A DNA stretch of 64,000 nucleotides from Lysobacterales bacterium (GTDB lineage: Bacteria; Pseudomonadota; Gammaproteobacteria; Xanthomonadales; SZUA-5): the NCBI GenBank assembly GCA_019187485.1, contig JABAQR010000012.1, forward strand, positions 41,067 through 105,066, given 5' to 3'. Shown in pieces: positions 8,134-17,638 of this stretch. The notes under the pieces are model-generated. The model saw only the letters and a list, made by a program, of their open reading frames with translations, was not told the origin of the DNA and made no database searches. How positions within the stretch are numbered: the stretch's first letter is position 1; the number at the start of each line of letters is the position of its first letter. The translations under genes and the position numbers were made by a program.

Positions 8134-9213
8134 TCAGGGGCTCGGCGGATTGTAGGTCGACAGCGACCAGCCCATGCGTTCGTGACCGTACTGGTTCCAG
8201 ATCGGGCTCTTGCCGCCGCTGAAGCTGGTGTAGCGCGGCGCGCCGGTACCCGTCGTGCCACCCCAGATGCCGGCCGAGACCGTGCCACTGGTGTAGGTCG
8301 GGTGCACGTCGTCGGACTGGATGTAGTCGAAGGAGCTGCTGGACGACACGAAATGGGTGTTGGCGTCGCGCAGGGTCGCGCGCAGGGTCGAGGAGATGCG
8401 CGTGACGTAGCTGGACTCGCTCTCGCCAGCGACGTATCGCAAGGCCTGGGAATCGATCTGGCCATCGCCGTTGCTGTCGTGGTCTGCACCCATGTACTGG
8501 GCGAAGTTGTCGACGCACTGGAATCCCTTCTGGCGCGCGTACTCGCACATCCAGTAATTCATCTTCGCCATCACCGGCAGGAAGGTGGTGCGCATGTTCA
8601 CGGTGGCGCCGGTGGCCGAATCGCGGCAGGAGCTCTGCACGTTGTCGGCGTTGTAGCCGGGGTAGTAGAGGTTGGAGATCACCTTCAGGCGCACGTTCGC
8701 GCTGGCGTTCGCATTGATGTAGTCCATCGCCGCGGCGACATAGGTCTTGCAGTTGTTGAGCGCGGTGGTGAGCACGCCGTAATTGCAGGTGCCGGTCTGG
8801 CTCTTGAAGCTCGAACGCGCCTGCAGACCGTCGTTGCCGCACATCTCGAAGGTCACCACGCGGGTGTTGCTCGCCTGCATGTAGGAGCGTTCGGAGACGA
8901 TCTTGTTCTGGTAGACATCGGAAGCCACCGCTCCCGACTTGGTGCGGCGCACGCTCTCGATGTCGGCATTCCAGCGCGCCGACAGATATTCGGCGTCGAC
9001 CGTCGGCGCCGAATACTTCGCGGCGTTGCTGATCGAGCCGTTGTAGCCGGCGTAGATCGAATCGCCGTAGGCGACCACGCGATACTTCGCGCTGGTGCCG
9101 GAGCGGTCGATGGTCCACGAGACGTTCTGGTTCAGGGTGTTGCCGAGCGCCTGCGTGCCGAGCACGAGCAGCAGCGCCGCCGGCAGCAGCCGGCCACGGA
9201 TTGCGATGTTCAT
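8134..9213 (-). CDS. Secreted SGNH/GDSL-type hydrolase with EF-hand-like loop
   Basis: The 359-residue product starts with a signal peptide (residues 1-24, ending ALG) and carries SGNH blocks: the nucleophile in AYGDSIYAG (S52), FEMCGNDG (G126-N127) and DDVHPT (D301, H304) for the catalytic Asp/His pair. The family includes esterases, lipases and polysaccharide acetyl-esterases, so the substrate is not defined; export suggests an extracellular ester. An insertion at residues 246-255, DSNGDGQIDS, fits a calcium-binding EF-hand/dockerin loop. Six or more cysteines suggest disulfides. The start has a strong GGGGAGAGG ribosome site. Upstream to 9535 are 322 bases with no gene; only a short CCCGC/GCGGG hairpin at 9307-9318 stands out. 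Confidence 0.82.
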   Translation of the reverse strand: MNIAIRGRLLPAALLLVLGTQALGNTLNQNVSWTIDRSGTSAKYRVVAYGDSIYAGYNGSISNAAKYSAPTVDAEYLSARWNADIESVRRTKSGAVASDVYQNKIVSERSYMQASNTRVVTFEMCGNDGLQARSSFKSQTGTCNYGVLTTALNNCKTYVAAAMDYINANASANVRLKVISNLYYPGYNADNVQSSCRDSATGATVNMRTTFLPVMAKMNYWMCEYARQKGFQCVDNFAQYMGADHDSNGDGQIDSQALRYVAGESESSYVTRISSTLRATLRDANTHFVSSSSSFDYIQSDDVHPTYTSGTVSAGIWGGTTGTGAPRYTSFSGGKSPIWNQYGHERMGWSLSTYNPPSP

Positions 9214-9535
9214 TGCCTCTCCCCAATGACCACGATGATGGACGCCGCAACGACCGGCGGCCGTTGCCCCAAAGACGAAAATCCAACGGTTCCCGACGGC
9301 CCCGAACCCGCGTGCGGGCTTCCCCTCGGAGCCGGCCGGAAGGCTAGTCCCGACCGTCGGTCGAAGTCAATACGGATGAGTATGGTGCGGGTGCGATGGC
9401 GGCGACTCCGTACTGACCGGCACGCGGCGGTTGCGCCCCCGGCGAACACGGTCGACGGACACTGGTGGTGCAGCAGCGCCCGGATCGCCCCCGCGGTTTC
9501 GGCTAGCCTTGGCAGTCCTTGCCGTGGATACACGA

Positions 9536-10078
9536 ATGCATCTCCTGCCCACCCTGCACACGCCACGCCTGATCCTGCGCGTGCCCACGCTCGCGGATCT
9601 CGATTCCTGGGCCGCGGTCATGCAGGACGAAGAAACCTGTCGCTACATCGGCGGGCGCCAGCCGCGCTCGATGGTCTGGCGTGCGCTGATGTGCATGATC
9701 GGCGCCTGGCACGAAACCGGGGTGTCGATGTTCTCGGTGCTGCGGCGCGACACCGGCGAATGGATCGGCCGCATCGGGCCGTGGCAGCCGGACGGCTGGC
9801 CGGGCCGTGAGATCGGCTGGACCATCGCGCGCCACGCCTGGGGCCGCGGCTACGCGCTGGAGGCCGCGCGCGCCTGCATGGATTACGCGGTCGACGTGCT
9901 CGCCTGGGACGGCATCATCCATACCATCGATCCCGCGAATCTGGCCTCGCAGAAGCTTGCGCAGCGCCTGGGATCGCGGCGGATCGGACCCGGCCGGCTG
10001 CCGCCGCCGCACCACGAGGCACCGGTGGAGATCTGGGGACAATCGGCCGCCGAATGGCGCAAGGTATCCCGCGGCTGA
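9536..10078 (+). CDS. GNAT-family N-acetyltransferase (RimJ-like)
   Basis: A 180-residue protein opening with TPRLILRVPTLADLDSW, the usual start of the RimJ/GNAT_3 branch. The acetyl-CoA binding region is near residues 97-112 (GWTIARHAWGRGYALEAARA), with the Gly-Arg-Gly turn and following helix, and the later segment IDPANLASQKLAQRLG fits motif B. These enzymes move an acetyl group from acetyl-CoA to an amine, often a protein N-terminus or a small molecule; no substrate can be named. The ATG at 9536 was chosen because homology begins at once after it; the frame is open further upstream but that part has no domain character. It stands alone. Confidence 0.82.
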   Translation: MHLLPTLHTPRLILRVPTLADLDSWAAVMQDEETCRYIGGRQPRSMVWRALMCMIGAWHETGVSMFSVLRRDTGEWIGRIGPWQPDGWPGREIGWTIARHAWGRGYALEAARACMDYAVDVLAWDGIIHTIDPANLASQKLAQRLGSRRIGPGRLPPPHHEAPVEIWGQSAAEWRKVSRG

Positions 10079-10237
10079 GCGTCCGACTCCGCACGCGCGC
10101 TCGCGCCGACGAACATTCGGGCCGAGTTCTGTCGACACGGAAGAATTCAAGTGATTGATTCAAAAGACCACATTTAGCTGGCCTGACACTTGCATGAAGC
10201 TGCTGGTCGGCGCTTGCGCGCGTCCCCGGAGCAGCGA

Positions 10238-12634
10238 ATGTTCTTGTTGAGCGAATGCAGGCTGGCCTTGCGCCGGCTGTCCCGCCAGCCCGGCTACGGT
10301 CTCGGCCTGGTCGCCACCCTCGCCCTCGGCATCGCCGTGTGCGCGGCGATGGGAGGCATCGTGCATGGCGTGCTGTGGAAAGCGCTCGACTACCCGCAGT
10401 CGGAGCGCGTCGTGGTGCTGCGCTCCGGCAACGCCGAGGGCGCCGGCGAGGCGGGTCCGTTGAACGGTGCCGAGGCGGACACGCTGGCGCGCGTGGAAGG
10501 TCTGGAGGCGGCCGGCTACTACCTGTGGCACGGCGCGACGCTGCTCGGCGGCGAATCCCCGCGCATGCTCACGGTGTTCCCGGTCGGTGGCGAGTTCTTC
10601 CGCGCGCTCGCGGTGCCGCCCTTGCTCGGTCGCACCCTGACTGCGGCTGACAGCGGTGGCGAAGGGCGCGTCGTGCTCAGCCACGAACTCTGGCAGGAAC
10701 TGTACGGGGGCGATCCAGCCGCCATCGGCCAGACCTTGCGCATGGACTGGATCAGCGCGCGCATCGTCGGCGTGATGCCACGCGGCTTCGGCTATCCGAT
10801 CCGCGGCCAGCATCTGTGGATCGCCTACGATCCGACGCAACTGCGCGCCGATCCCGTGCTCTACCGCAACGCGCGCTTCTTCCATGCGATCGGGCGCGTG
10901 CGCGAGGGTGTGTCCTCGGCCGCGCTCGGGGACGCGCTCGCGCGCCACTCGCAAGTGCTCGCGGTCGAACAGGGCGAGGCCCTGGACGGCTGGCGGTTGC
11001 AGGCGCGTCCCTTGCTCGACGAGACCGTCGGCGCGGTGCGTCCGGTGCTGTACGCGCTGCTCGCGATCGCGCTGCTCGCGCTGCTGGTGGCCTGCGCCAA
11101 TGCGGTCAACCTGGTGGCGCTGCGTGGCATCGCGCGGCGCCACGAACTCGGCATTCACCAGGCGCTGGGCGCGAGCGGCGGCCGGTTGGCCCGCGGCGCC
11201 TTCGTCGAGACCGCGCTGCTCGGCATTGTGGCCAGCGCGCTCGGTGTAGGCCTCGCCTGGCTGGCCCTGCGAGGCTTCGTCGGCCTCGCCGACAGCGAGT
11301 TGCCGCGTGCCGAGGAGGTCGTGCTCGACTGGCCGGTGGCGCTGGTCGCGGCCGGCTTCAGTCTGGTCTGCAGCCTGATCGCCGCCGCGCTGCCGGCCTG
11401 GCGCCTGCGTCGGCACGATCCGCTGGATGGCTTGCGCCTCGGGCCTGCGCGCAGTACCGGCCGGCTCGGCGCCGGCGGCTGGCTGCTGCCGGCGATCGCC
11501 TGCGCGGTTTCGACCGGCGGGCTGGCGGCGGCGCTGCTGCTGTTGCAGTACGTGCAGCAACTGGAACGGATTCCGCTCGGCTTCGAGCCGCACGGCGTGT
11601 ATTCGATGCAACTGTTCCGCGACTTCGATCAGCAGCCGGGCGAATACACGCGCACGCTGATGGAGCGCATGCGGACGCTGCCCGGGGTCGCTGCCGTGGC
11701 GACCCTGAGTGCGCAGCCCCTGAGCGGCATCGGTGCGATCCCGGTGGACGTGCAGGTGCCCGGCCGCGAACAGCGCGAAGCGCTGCGACCCAAGGTGCGC
11801 ACAGTCGCGGGTCCGGTGCAGACGGTGTTGCGGCTGGAGCTGCGGCGCGGGCGCTGGCTGGATGCCGGCGACGTGGATGGTGCCGAGCCGGTCGCGCTGA
11901 TCAACCAGCGCTTCGCCGAACTGGTGTTCGCCGGTATCGACCCGATCGGACAGATCGTCGCGATCCCGCCCTTCGGACGCAGCGGCGAGCGCATCCGCTT
12001 CCGCATCGTCGGGGTGATGGCGGATGCACGCATGCAGCGCGTGGTCGAGCGCGCGGCGCCCGAGATCTGGCTGCCGGACGCACAGTACTGGACCAGTTCG
12101 GTGGCGCTGCTGATGCGCACCGAGCTGCCGCCGGCCAGCCTCGACGCCGCCGCACGCAAGGCTTTCTGGACGCTGCATCCGCAGACGGGTCTGTTCGGCA
12201 CCGGAGAACTGCTCGCGGAGGTCGAACAGCAACTGGCGCAACCGCGCTTCTTCGCCCGCAACGCCGGCGCCTTCGCGCTGCTGACGCTGGCGCTGGCGGC
12301 GGTGGGTCTGCACTCGGTGGTGGCTTTCGGCCTGGCGCGTCGGCGACGCGAGTTCGCGCTGCGCCTGGCGCTGGGCTCGGCGCCGCGCGCGCTCGCCGGC
12401 CGCGTGCTCGGCCACGGGTATCGCCTGGCGCTGCCGGCGACCGTGGCTGGCGGCCTCATCGGCTGGGCCTTCAGTCGTGCGCTCGAAGGCGCTCTGCTGG
12501 GCGCGCAGGCGCGCCCGCTGGATGCGATCGCGTTCGCCAGCCTGCTCCTGCTGCTGGTGGTCGCGCTCGCCTGCGCCCACAGCGTGTGCGTGGCGATGCG
12601 CGTGCAGGCGATGACGGCGCTGCGCCAGGAATGA
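10238..12634 (+). CDS. ADOP-type FtsX/MacB-like permease
   Basis: A 798-residue permease with the duplicated FtsX layout: N-terminal helix (GLVATLALGIAVCAAMGGI), a large MacB periplasmic domain, three helices near 280-410, then a second periplasmic domain and three C-terminal helices. The N-terminus (LALRRLSRQPGYGLGLVATLALGI) is typical of the 'acidobacterial duplicated orphan permease' group. MacB relatives couple ATP hydrolysis to mechanical transfer of substrates in the periplasm, but no ATPase gene is next to it, as usual for this group. The start at 10238 was preferred to an upstream ATG at 10190 because GGAG lies six bases before it. A second copy lies at 36201-38657. Confidence 0.85.
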   Translation: MFLLSECRLALRRLSRQPGYGLGLVATLALGIAVCAAMGGIVHGVLWKALDYPQSERVVVLRSGNAEGAGEAGPLNGAEADTLARVEGLEAAGYYLWHGATLLGGESPRMLTVFPVGGEFFRALAVPPLLGRTLTAADSGGEGRVVLSHELWQELYGGDPAAIGQTLRMDWISARIVGVMPRGFGYPIRGQHLWIAYDPTQLRADPVLYRNARFFHAIGRVREGVSSAALGDALARHSQVLAVEQGEALDGWRLQARPLLDETVGAVRPVLYALLAIALLALLVACANAVNLVALRGIARRHELGIHQALGASGGRLARGAFVETALLGIVASALGVGLAWLALRGFVGLADSELPRAEEVVLDWPVALVAAGFSLVCSLIAAALPAWRLRRHDPLDGLRLGPARSTGRLGAGGWLLPAIACAVSTGGLAAALLLLQYVQQLERIPLGFEPHGVYSMQLFRDFDQQPGEYTRTLMERMRTLPGVAAVATLSAQPLSGIGAIPVDVQVPGREQREALRPKVRTVAGPVQTVLRLELRRGRWLDAGDVDGAEPVALINQRFAELVFAGIDPIGQIVAIPPFGRSGERIRFRIVGVMADARMQRVVERAAPEIWLPDAQYWTSSVALLMRTELPPASLDAAARKAFWTLHPQTGLFGTGELLAEVEQQLAQPRFFARNAGAFALLTLALAAVGLHSVVAFGLARRRREFALRLALGSAPRALAGRVLGHGYRLALPATVAGGLIGWAFSRALEGALLGAQARPLDAIAFASLLLLLVVALACAHSVCVAMRVQAMTALRQE

Positions 12635-12657
12635 GGCGCACGCCTCGGCGCGGCGCG

Positions 12658-12680
12658 GCTCGTCTGCGGCGGGGACGAGC
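12658..12680. terminator. Possible bidirectional hairpin between convergent genes
   Basis: Perfect 7-bp stem gctcgtc/gacgagc with a 9-base loop in the 57-base space between the ADOP permease and ccmI, which converge. No T-run follows on either strand, so termination is a guess from position. Confidence 0.3.
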
Positions 12681-12691
12681 GGATGGCCTGC

Positions 12692-13969
12692 TCAACGCAC
12701 GCGGTCGATGACGACCTCGACGCGCCTGGCGGCGCGCCAGTCGAGCGCGGCGGACAGACCCTCGAGGTCACCGGGCTGCGGCGCGGCGTTGCCCGACTTG
12801 CTGATGCGCGCGCCAATCACGACGCGTGGGAACTGCGTCAGTGAAAGGCCCTGGACCATGCCCATGCTCTCGTCCAGGCGCAGCGCGACCGGGATCGCCG
12901 CGGCGGAGAGGCGCTGGATCGCGAGCGGCGCCGGCGGCCCCTGCTCGGCGCGCGCGTACACGTAGAGCACGTCGTCGGCGCCGACTTTGGTCGCGAGCGT
13001 GTCGGCGATGCGCACGCTGACCTCGATGCCGGCGGCCTCGCTGCGCGAGTCCGTCGGCGGCGTCGCAGATGCGCTCGCGGACGACGTCGCGTCGGCTTGC
13101 GCCAGCGCCTCCTTGCCGAGTCGCGAGCGCACGATGTTCAACTGTGCGAGCACCGCCTGCTGCGCCTCGCTGCCGGGCTCCATCAGCTTCAGCAGACGTT
13201 CCCAGGTGGCTTCCGCCGTGTTCGGATCGTCGGCCTGTGCGCGCGCCAGACCTTTCAGAAACAGCGCGTTCTGGTGTTGCGGTTCGAGTTCCAGAGCGCG
13301 GTCCACCCAGCGTTCGGGCTGACCGCGGAGCGTACGCGGATCGGCGGACAGACCCTTCGCTTCGGCGGCCTCGACCAGCAGGTCGGCGCTCTCCGGCAGC
13401 AGCGCCAGCGCACGCTCGTAAGCCTGCGCGGCGGAAGCGAAGTCCTCCATCGCCCGATGGGTGCGCGCCAGCAGTGCCCAGCCCTCGCCGTCCTGCGGGT
13501 TGTCGCGCAGTTTCTCGGCGAGGGTCTGCGCCGCCTGCGCCAGGCCCGGCGCGTTGCTCGTGGTCTCGCCGGCATGCTCGGGTGCGCTGGCGGCGGGGCC
13601 GGGCCCGGAGAAGCCGAGCGCATTCGGCGTGCCTACCTGCTCGTACAGCAGCAGCGTCGCGATCGGGATGCCGAGCAGCAGCAGCACCGCGATCACGCGT
13701 GCGCTGCCCGACAGCGCCGGGCGCGCGCTTGCCGGCTGGTCGATCAGTTTGAGCGCCGCCGCCGACAGCGCCTGCTGGCGCGTCGCGAAATCGGCATCGC
13801 CGACCAGGCCCGCGGCGTGCGCGGATTTCAGGGCGTCGAGCTGCTCGCGCAGCAGCGCGGTCTGCGCGGCGACCGCACCGCTGCGTGAGGCGCGCAGCAG
13901 GGGCCAAAGCAGCAGCGCGAGCGCTGCCGCGACGGCGAGCGCCGCCAGGATCCAGAACAGCGTGCTCAC
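12692..13969 (-). CDS. ccmI: Cytochrome c maturation protein CcmI
   Basis: 425 residues. CcmI holds apocytochrome c for heme ligation at the CcmF/H complex. The sequence shows an N-terminal helix at once after the start (TLFWILAALAVAAALALLLW), a cytoplasmic coiled stretch with the ccmI pattern (LREQLDALKSAHAAGLVGDADF), a second helix near 95-113, then a periplasmic TPR region (GEGWALLARTHRAMEDFASAAQAYERAL) and a C-terminal beta domain. The GTG start at 13969 is set by an AGGAGG-type site and by the four-base GTGA overlap with ccmH. Last gene of the operon. Confidence 0.92.
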   Translation of the reverse strand: MSTLFWILAALAVAAALALLLWPLLRASRSGAVAAQTALLREQLDALKSAHAAGLVGDADFATRQQALSAAALKLIDQPASARPALSGSARVIAVLLLLGIPIATLLLYEQVGTPNALGFSGPGPAASAPEHAGETTSNAPGLAQAAQTLAEKLRDNPQDGEGWALLARTHRAMEDFASAAQAYERALALLPESADLLVEAAEAKGLSADPRTLRGQPERWVDRALELEPQHQNALFLKGLARAQADDPNTAEATWERLLKLMEPGSEAQQAVLAQLNIVRSRLGKEALAQADATSSASASATPPTDSRSEAAGIEVSVRIADTLATKVGADDVLYVYARAEQGPPAPLAIQRLSAAAIPVALRLDESMGMVQGLSLTQFPRVVIGARISKSGNAAPQPGDLEGLSAALDWRAARRVEVVIDRVR

Positions 13970-14403
13970 CAGTCCTCCTCGTCCCTGGGGGTGTCCGTGG
14001 CCGACGCCGCCGCTGGCCTGCGGCGGCCACGCAGATGCAGCGCCAGCGCGATGCCACCGCCCGCAAGGATCACGAACGGGCCGAACCACAGCAGCCAGGT
14101 GTCGCGGCGGACTTCTGGCCGGTAGAGCACGAAATCGCCGTAGCGCTCCACCAGGAAGGCCTTGATCTGCTCATCGCTGGCGCCCGCTCGCATCTGCTTG
14201 TGGATCTCCAGACGCAGGCCGCCGGCGACATTCGCGTCGGAATCGGCCAGGCTCTGGTTCTGGCATTGCAGGCAACGCAGTTCGCGCAGCAGGTGCTGGT
14301 AGCGCTGTTCCTGCGCGCGGTCGGTAAACTCGAGTGGTTCGATCGCGCCCAGCGCCGCGCTGGCGCCGAGCAGCAGCGCAAACATCCCACCACGCAGCCT
14401 CAT
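13966..14403 (-). CDS. ccmH: Cytochrome c maturation protein CcmH
   Basis: 145 residues: signal peptide or anchor at the N-terminus, the redox motif LRCLQCQNQSLADS (Cys-x-x-Cys) near residues 43-46, a helical CcmH domain ending in YGDFVLYRP, and a membrane helix (TWLLWFGPFVILAGGGIALAL). CcmH reduces the CXXCH motif of apocytochrome c in the periplasm before heme attachment. This is the short form, with CcmI as a separate gene, not the fused form of E. coli. Overlaps ccmG by four bases (ATGA). Confidence 0.95.
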   Translation of the reverse strand: MRLRGGMFALLLGASAALGAIEPLEFTDRAQEQRYQHLLRELRCLQCQNQSLADSDANVAGGLRLEIHKQMRAGASDEQIKAFLVERYGDFVLYRPEVRRDTWLLWFGPFVILAGGGIALALHLRGRRRPAAASATDTPRDEEDW

Positions 14404-14927
14404 CGCTTGCGTCCTTGCAGCAGCGGCATCACGGTGTTCTCCATGTCCTCGACACTGAGTGCGCCGATGTGCTTGTAGAGGATCGTGCCATTGGCGTCGA
14501 TCACGAAGCTCTCCGGTGCCGCGGTGACGCCGAAGTCGATGCCGATGCGACCAGAGGGGTCGTGCAGGATCTGCGCGTAGGGATCGCCGTACTGTTGCAG
14601 CCAGGCGAGCCCGTCCTCGGACTCGTCCTTCCAGTGGAGGCCCACCAGACGCAGGCCGCGTTCGCGCACGTACCGTGCCAGGATCGGGTGCTCGATGCGG
14701 CAGGTCGGGCACCAGCTGGCGAACACGTTCAGCAGGAAGGGCTTGCCGAGCAGCGAGGCGCGGTCGTGCTGCACGCCGGGGTCGCGCAGCTCGGGTGCGC
14801 TGAATTGCGGCGCGGGGCGTCCGATGAGCACCGAGGGCAGCACCCGCGGATCCTTGCCGATGCCGCTCCACAGCAGCAGCACGATCGCCGCGAACACCAG
14901 CAAGGGGATCGCCGCGCGCGGGTTCAT
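14400..14927 (-). CDS. ccmG: Thiol:disulfide interchange protein CcmG/DsbE
   Basis: 175 residues. One N-terminal membrane helix (AAIPLLVFAAIVLLLWSGI) and a thioredoxin fold with the active site ASWCPTCRIEHP near residue 72. The cis-Pro region reads GVTAAPESFVIDANG, typical of DsbE. It passes electrons from the inner-membrane reductase to CcmH or to the apocytochrome in the periplasm. The start has GGAGAGCGC before the ATG, and overlaps the ccmF stop by four bases. Confidence 0.95.
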   Translation of the reverse strand: MNPRAAIPLLVFAAIVLLLWSGIGKDPRVLPSVLIGRPAPQFSAPELRDPGVQHDRASLLGKPFLLNVFASWCPTCRIEHPILARYVRERGLRLVGLHWKDESEDGLAWLQQYGDPYAQILHDPSGRIGIDFGVTAAPESFVIDANGTILYKHIGALSVEDMENTVMPLLQGRKR

Positions 14928-16915
14928 GCGCTCTCCGCCGCGGCGCGTGCGGCTGGTGACAGCGTTTCGCCGGCCTCGGTGGCGACCGGTTCGCGCGCGG
15001 CGAAGGCTCGTCGCAGCCGTCTTTCGCCGGCTGCGACGAAGCCGCCGAGCATCATCAGCAGCGCGCCCAGCCAGATCCAGCGGACCAGTGGCTTGTAGTA
15101 CAGGCGCACCGCCCAGGCCGCGCCGCCGTCGAGCGGCTCGCCCATCGCGATGTAGAAATCGGCGAAGAAGCCCGGCGTGATCGCGGCTTCGGTCATCACC
15201 TGGCCGCGCAGGTATTGGCGCTTCTGCGGGTGGCGCTCGGCGATGAGTTCGCCATTCTTGCGAATCTCGAACACGCCCTCGTCGGCGATGAAGTTCGGGC
15301 CCTGGTGGTGGCGCTGGTCGACGAAACGCACCTCGTGGCCGGCCACCTCGACGCTGTCGCCGGGTTTCATGCGCAGGTCGCGCTCGACGTTCAGCGACTC
15401 GGTGACCAGCACGCCGACCACGAACATGCCGACCCCGAAGTGCGCGAGGCTCATGCCGAGCATCTCGGCGGTGAGGCGCCTGCCTGGCGGCGCGCTGCGC
15501 ACACGCCTGAACACGAAGTGGAGCGTGCCCAGCATCACCCAGGCACCGGCGAGGATTCCGGCCACGCGCGTCAGCGGAATCTCGCGGAAAAAGATCCAGG
15601 CCAGCGCTGCCAAGACCGCCGCCAGGGCGAGCGCGCCGCGCAGCGTCCGCAGCACGGCGGATGCGGAATCGCCCTTCCAGCGCGTCAGCGGCCCGAGCGG
15701 GACCAGCAGCACCAGCGGCGCCATCAGCACGAAGAACATCAGTCCGAAGTAGGGCGGTCCAACCGAAATCTTGCCCCAGCCGAAGAGCTCGGCAACCAGT
15801 GGATACAGCGTTCCGATCAGCACCATCGCGCAGGCGGTGGCGAGCAGGATGTTGTTCGTCAGCAACAGGCTCTCGCGCGAGTAGAGCGCGACGGGCGGTG
15901 CCGCCTGGATGCGCGGCGCGCGCATGGCGTACAAGCTGAGCGCGCCTCCCGCGACGATGCCGAGGAAGATCAGGACGAAGGTGCCGCGTGCCGGGTCGCT
16001 GGTGAAGGCGTGCACGCTGGTGAGCACGCCCGAGCGCACCAGGAAGGCGCCGAGCAGGCTCAGCGAGAATGCGGCGATCGCCAGCAGCAGGGTCCAGGCC
16101 GCGAAAGTGCCGCGCTTTTCGGTCACCGCCTGCGAGTGAATCAGCGCGGTGCCGACCAGCCAGGGCATGAAGGAGGCGTTCTCGACCGGATCCCAGAACC
16201 ACCAGCCGCCCCAGCCGAGCTCGTAGTAGGCCCACCAACTGCCAAGCGCGATGCCAAGGGTCAGGAAGCTCCAGGCCACGTTGGTCCAGGGCCGCGACCA
16301 GCGCACCCATTCGCGGTCTACGCGGCCGTCCAGCAGCGCCGCGACGGCGAAGGCGAAGGCCACCGCGAAGCCGACATAGCCCACGTACAGCATCGGCGGG
16401 TGCACGATCATGCCGAAGTCCTGCAGCAGCGGGTTCAGGTCGTTGCCGTCGGCGAGTGGCGGCACATGCCGTTCGAAGGGGTTGCTGGTGAACAGCGAAA
16501 AACCGATGAAACCGGCCGAGAGCGCGCCCATGGTCGCCAGCGCGCGCGCCATGAAGCGTTCCGGCAGTTTGCGGCCGAGCACCGCCAGCGTCACCGTCCA
16601 TACGCTCAGGATCAGCACCCACAGCAGCAACGAGCCTTCGTGCGCGCCCCACACGGCGGTGAAGCGGTAATGCTCGGGCAGCATCAGGTTGGAGTTTTGC
16701 GCAACGTAGGCGATCGAAAAGTCCTGGTGGACGAAACCCAGGGTCAGGATGGCGTAGGCGCCCGCCACAAACACGAAAACGCCGCAGGCCGCCGGTCGCG
16801 CCAGCCGCATCAGCGCCGGATCGTTCAGATGTGCGCCGAGCATCGGCACCAAGGCCTGTGTGGCCGCCAGCAGCAGGGCGAGGATCAGGAACATCTGGCC
16901 GAGTTCCGGCATCAT
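14924..16915 (-). CDS. ccmF: Heme lyase subunit CcmF
   Basis: 663 residues with about 15 membrane helices. The heme-handling WWD signature is WGGWWFWDPVENASFMPW near residues 227-244, and periplasmic histidines stand in conserved blocks (AVWGAHEGSLLLW, MIVHPPMLYVGY). CcmF ligates heme delivered by CcmE to apocytochrome c. Two ATGs in tandem overlap or follow the ccmE stop; the first (16915) is annotated. Length is normal for the family. Confidence 0.96.
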   Translation of the reverse strand: MMPELGQMFLILALLLAATQALVPMLGAHLNDPALMRLARPAACGVFVFVAGAYAILTLGFVHQDFSIAYVAQNSNLMLPEHYRFTAVWGAHEGSLLLWVLILSVWTVTLAVLGRKLPERFMARALATMGALSAGFIGFSLFTSNPFERHVPPLADGNDLNPLLQDFGMIVHPPMLYVGYVGFAVAFAFAVAALLDGRVDREWVRWSRPWTNVAWSFLTLGIALGSWWAYYELGWGGWWFWDPVENASFMPWLVGTALIHSQAVTEKRGTFAAWTLLLAIAAFSLSLLGAFLVRSGVLTSVHAFTSDPARGTFVLIFLGIVAGGALSLYAMRAPRIQAAPPVALYSRESLLLTNNILLATACAMVLIGTLYPLVAELFGWGKISVGPPYFGLMFFVLMAPLVLLVPLGPLTRWKGDSASAVLRTLRGALALAAVLAALAWIFFREIPLTRVAGILAGAWVMLGTLHFVFRRVRSAPPGRRLTAEMLGMSLAHFGVGMFVVGVLVTESLNVERDLRMKPGDSVEVAGHEVRFVDQRHHQGPNFIADEGVFEIRKNGELIAERHPQKRQYLRGQVMTEAAITPGFFADFYIAMGEPLDGGAAWAVRLYYKPLVRWIWLGALLMMLGGFVAAGERRLRRAFAAREPVATEAGETLSPAARAAAESA

Positions 16916-17382
16916 GGTCGCGGTTCCTGCGTCGGCGCGGCGCCATCGGCCGCCTTTTGCGCCTTGCCCTTCGCGATCGCCTCGGCGACTTCCCGCGGCA
17001 TGTAGTTCTCGTCGTGCTTGGCCAGCACCTCGCTGGCCACGAACACGCCGCCCTTCAGGGTGCCGCTCGCGATCACGCTTTGTCCTTCCTTGAAGAGATC
17101 GGGGAGGATGCCCTCGTATTCGACCGGCAGTTCCCGGAAGCGGTCGGTGATCACGAAGTGCGCCTTCAGCGTATCGCCGTCGCGACGCGAGGAGCCTTCC
17201 AGCACCACGCCGCCGAGGCGGAAGCTGCGGCCTTCCGGCGCGCTGCCGGCGAGCACCTCGCTCGGGCTGTAGAAGTGGTTGACGTTCTCTTGCAGCGCGA
17301 ACAATGCGAGCGTGGTGGCGGCGCCGATGCCGACGACCAGGCCGAGGATCAGCAGCAGACGACGTTTTCTCAGCGGGTGCAT
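16912..17382 (-). CDS. ccmE: Heme chaperone CcmE
   Basis: 156 residues. A signal anchor near residues 9-29 and an OB-fold domain. The covalent heme-binding histidine is H123 in AKHDENYMP with the conserved Y127, matching E. coli H130/Y134. The C-terminal tail is flexible and Ala/Lys-rich, as usual. It receives heme from CcmC and delivers it to CcmF. An 88-base space separates it from ccmD, the only other break besides ccmA-ccmB. Confidence 0.96.
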   Translation of the reverse strand: MHPLRKRRLLLILGLVVGIGAATTLALFALQENVNHFYSPSEVLAGSAPEGRSFRLGGVVLEGSSRRDGDTLKAHFVITDRFRELPVEYEGILPDLFKEGQSVIASGTLKGGVFVASEVLAKHDENYMPREVAEAIAKGKAQKAADGAAPTQEPRP

Positions 17383-17470
17383 CCAGGGTGCTCCGGAAAA
17401 GATTGCGGGCGTGGCGCGACCGGGAAGTCCCGACGGCGCGCGTGGGGCGTGGAGCCGCTGCCGTGACGGC

Positions 17471-17638
17471 TCATCGTGCGTCCGCCCGTTCGCGTCGCAG
17501 CCGCGCGCGGATCTGCGAGCGCAACCTGCGCTGGCGCAGCCATGGTGGCAGCAGGTCGGCCAATACCAGCGCGAAGGTAACCGCCAGCGACAACGCGATG
17601 AAGCCCCAGTGACCCTGCGCTTCCAGCCAGGCGAGCAT
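17471..17638 (-). CDS. ccmD: Heme exporter protein CcmD
   Basis: A 55-residue protein with one membrane helix (WGFIALSLAVTFALVLADLL) followed by a strongly basic tail (RQRRLRSQIRARLRRERA), the standard CcmD form. It helps release holo-CcmE from the CcmABC complex. Its ATG shares one base with the ccmC stop (TGATG), so it is certainly translated by coupling. Such short genes are easily missed. Confidence 0.9.
   Translation of the reverse strand: MLAWLEAQGHWGFIALSLAVTFALVLADLLPPWLRQRRLRSQIRARLRRERADAR

Noticed and set aside
9307..9318. Terminator between the SGNH hydrolase and acetyltransferase genes
   Set aside because: The CCCGC/GCGGG stem is only 5 bp with no T-run, and it is upstream of both starts.
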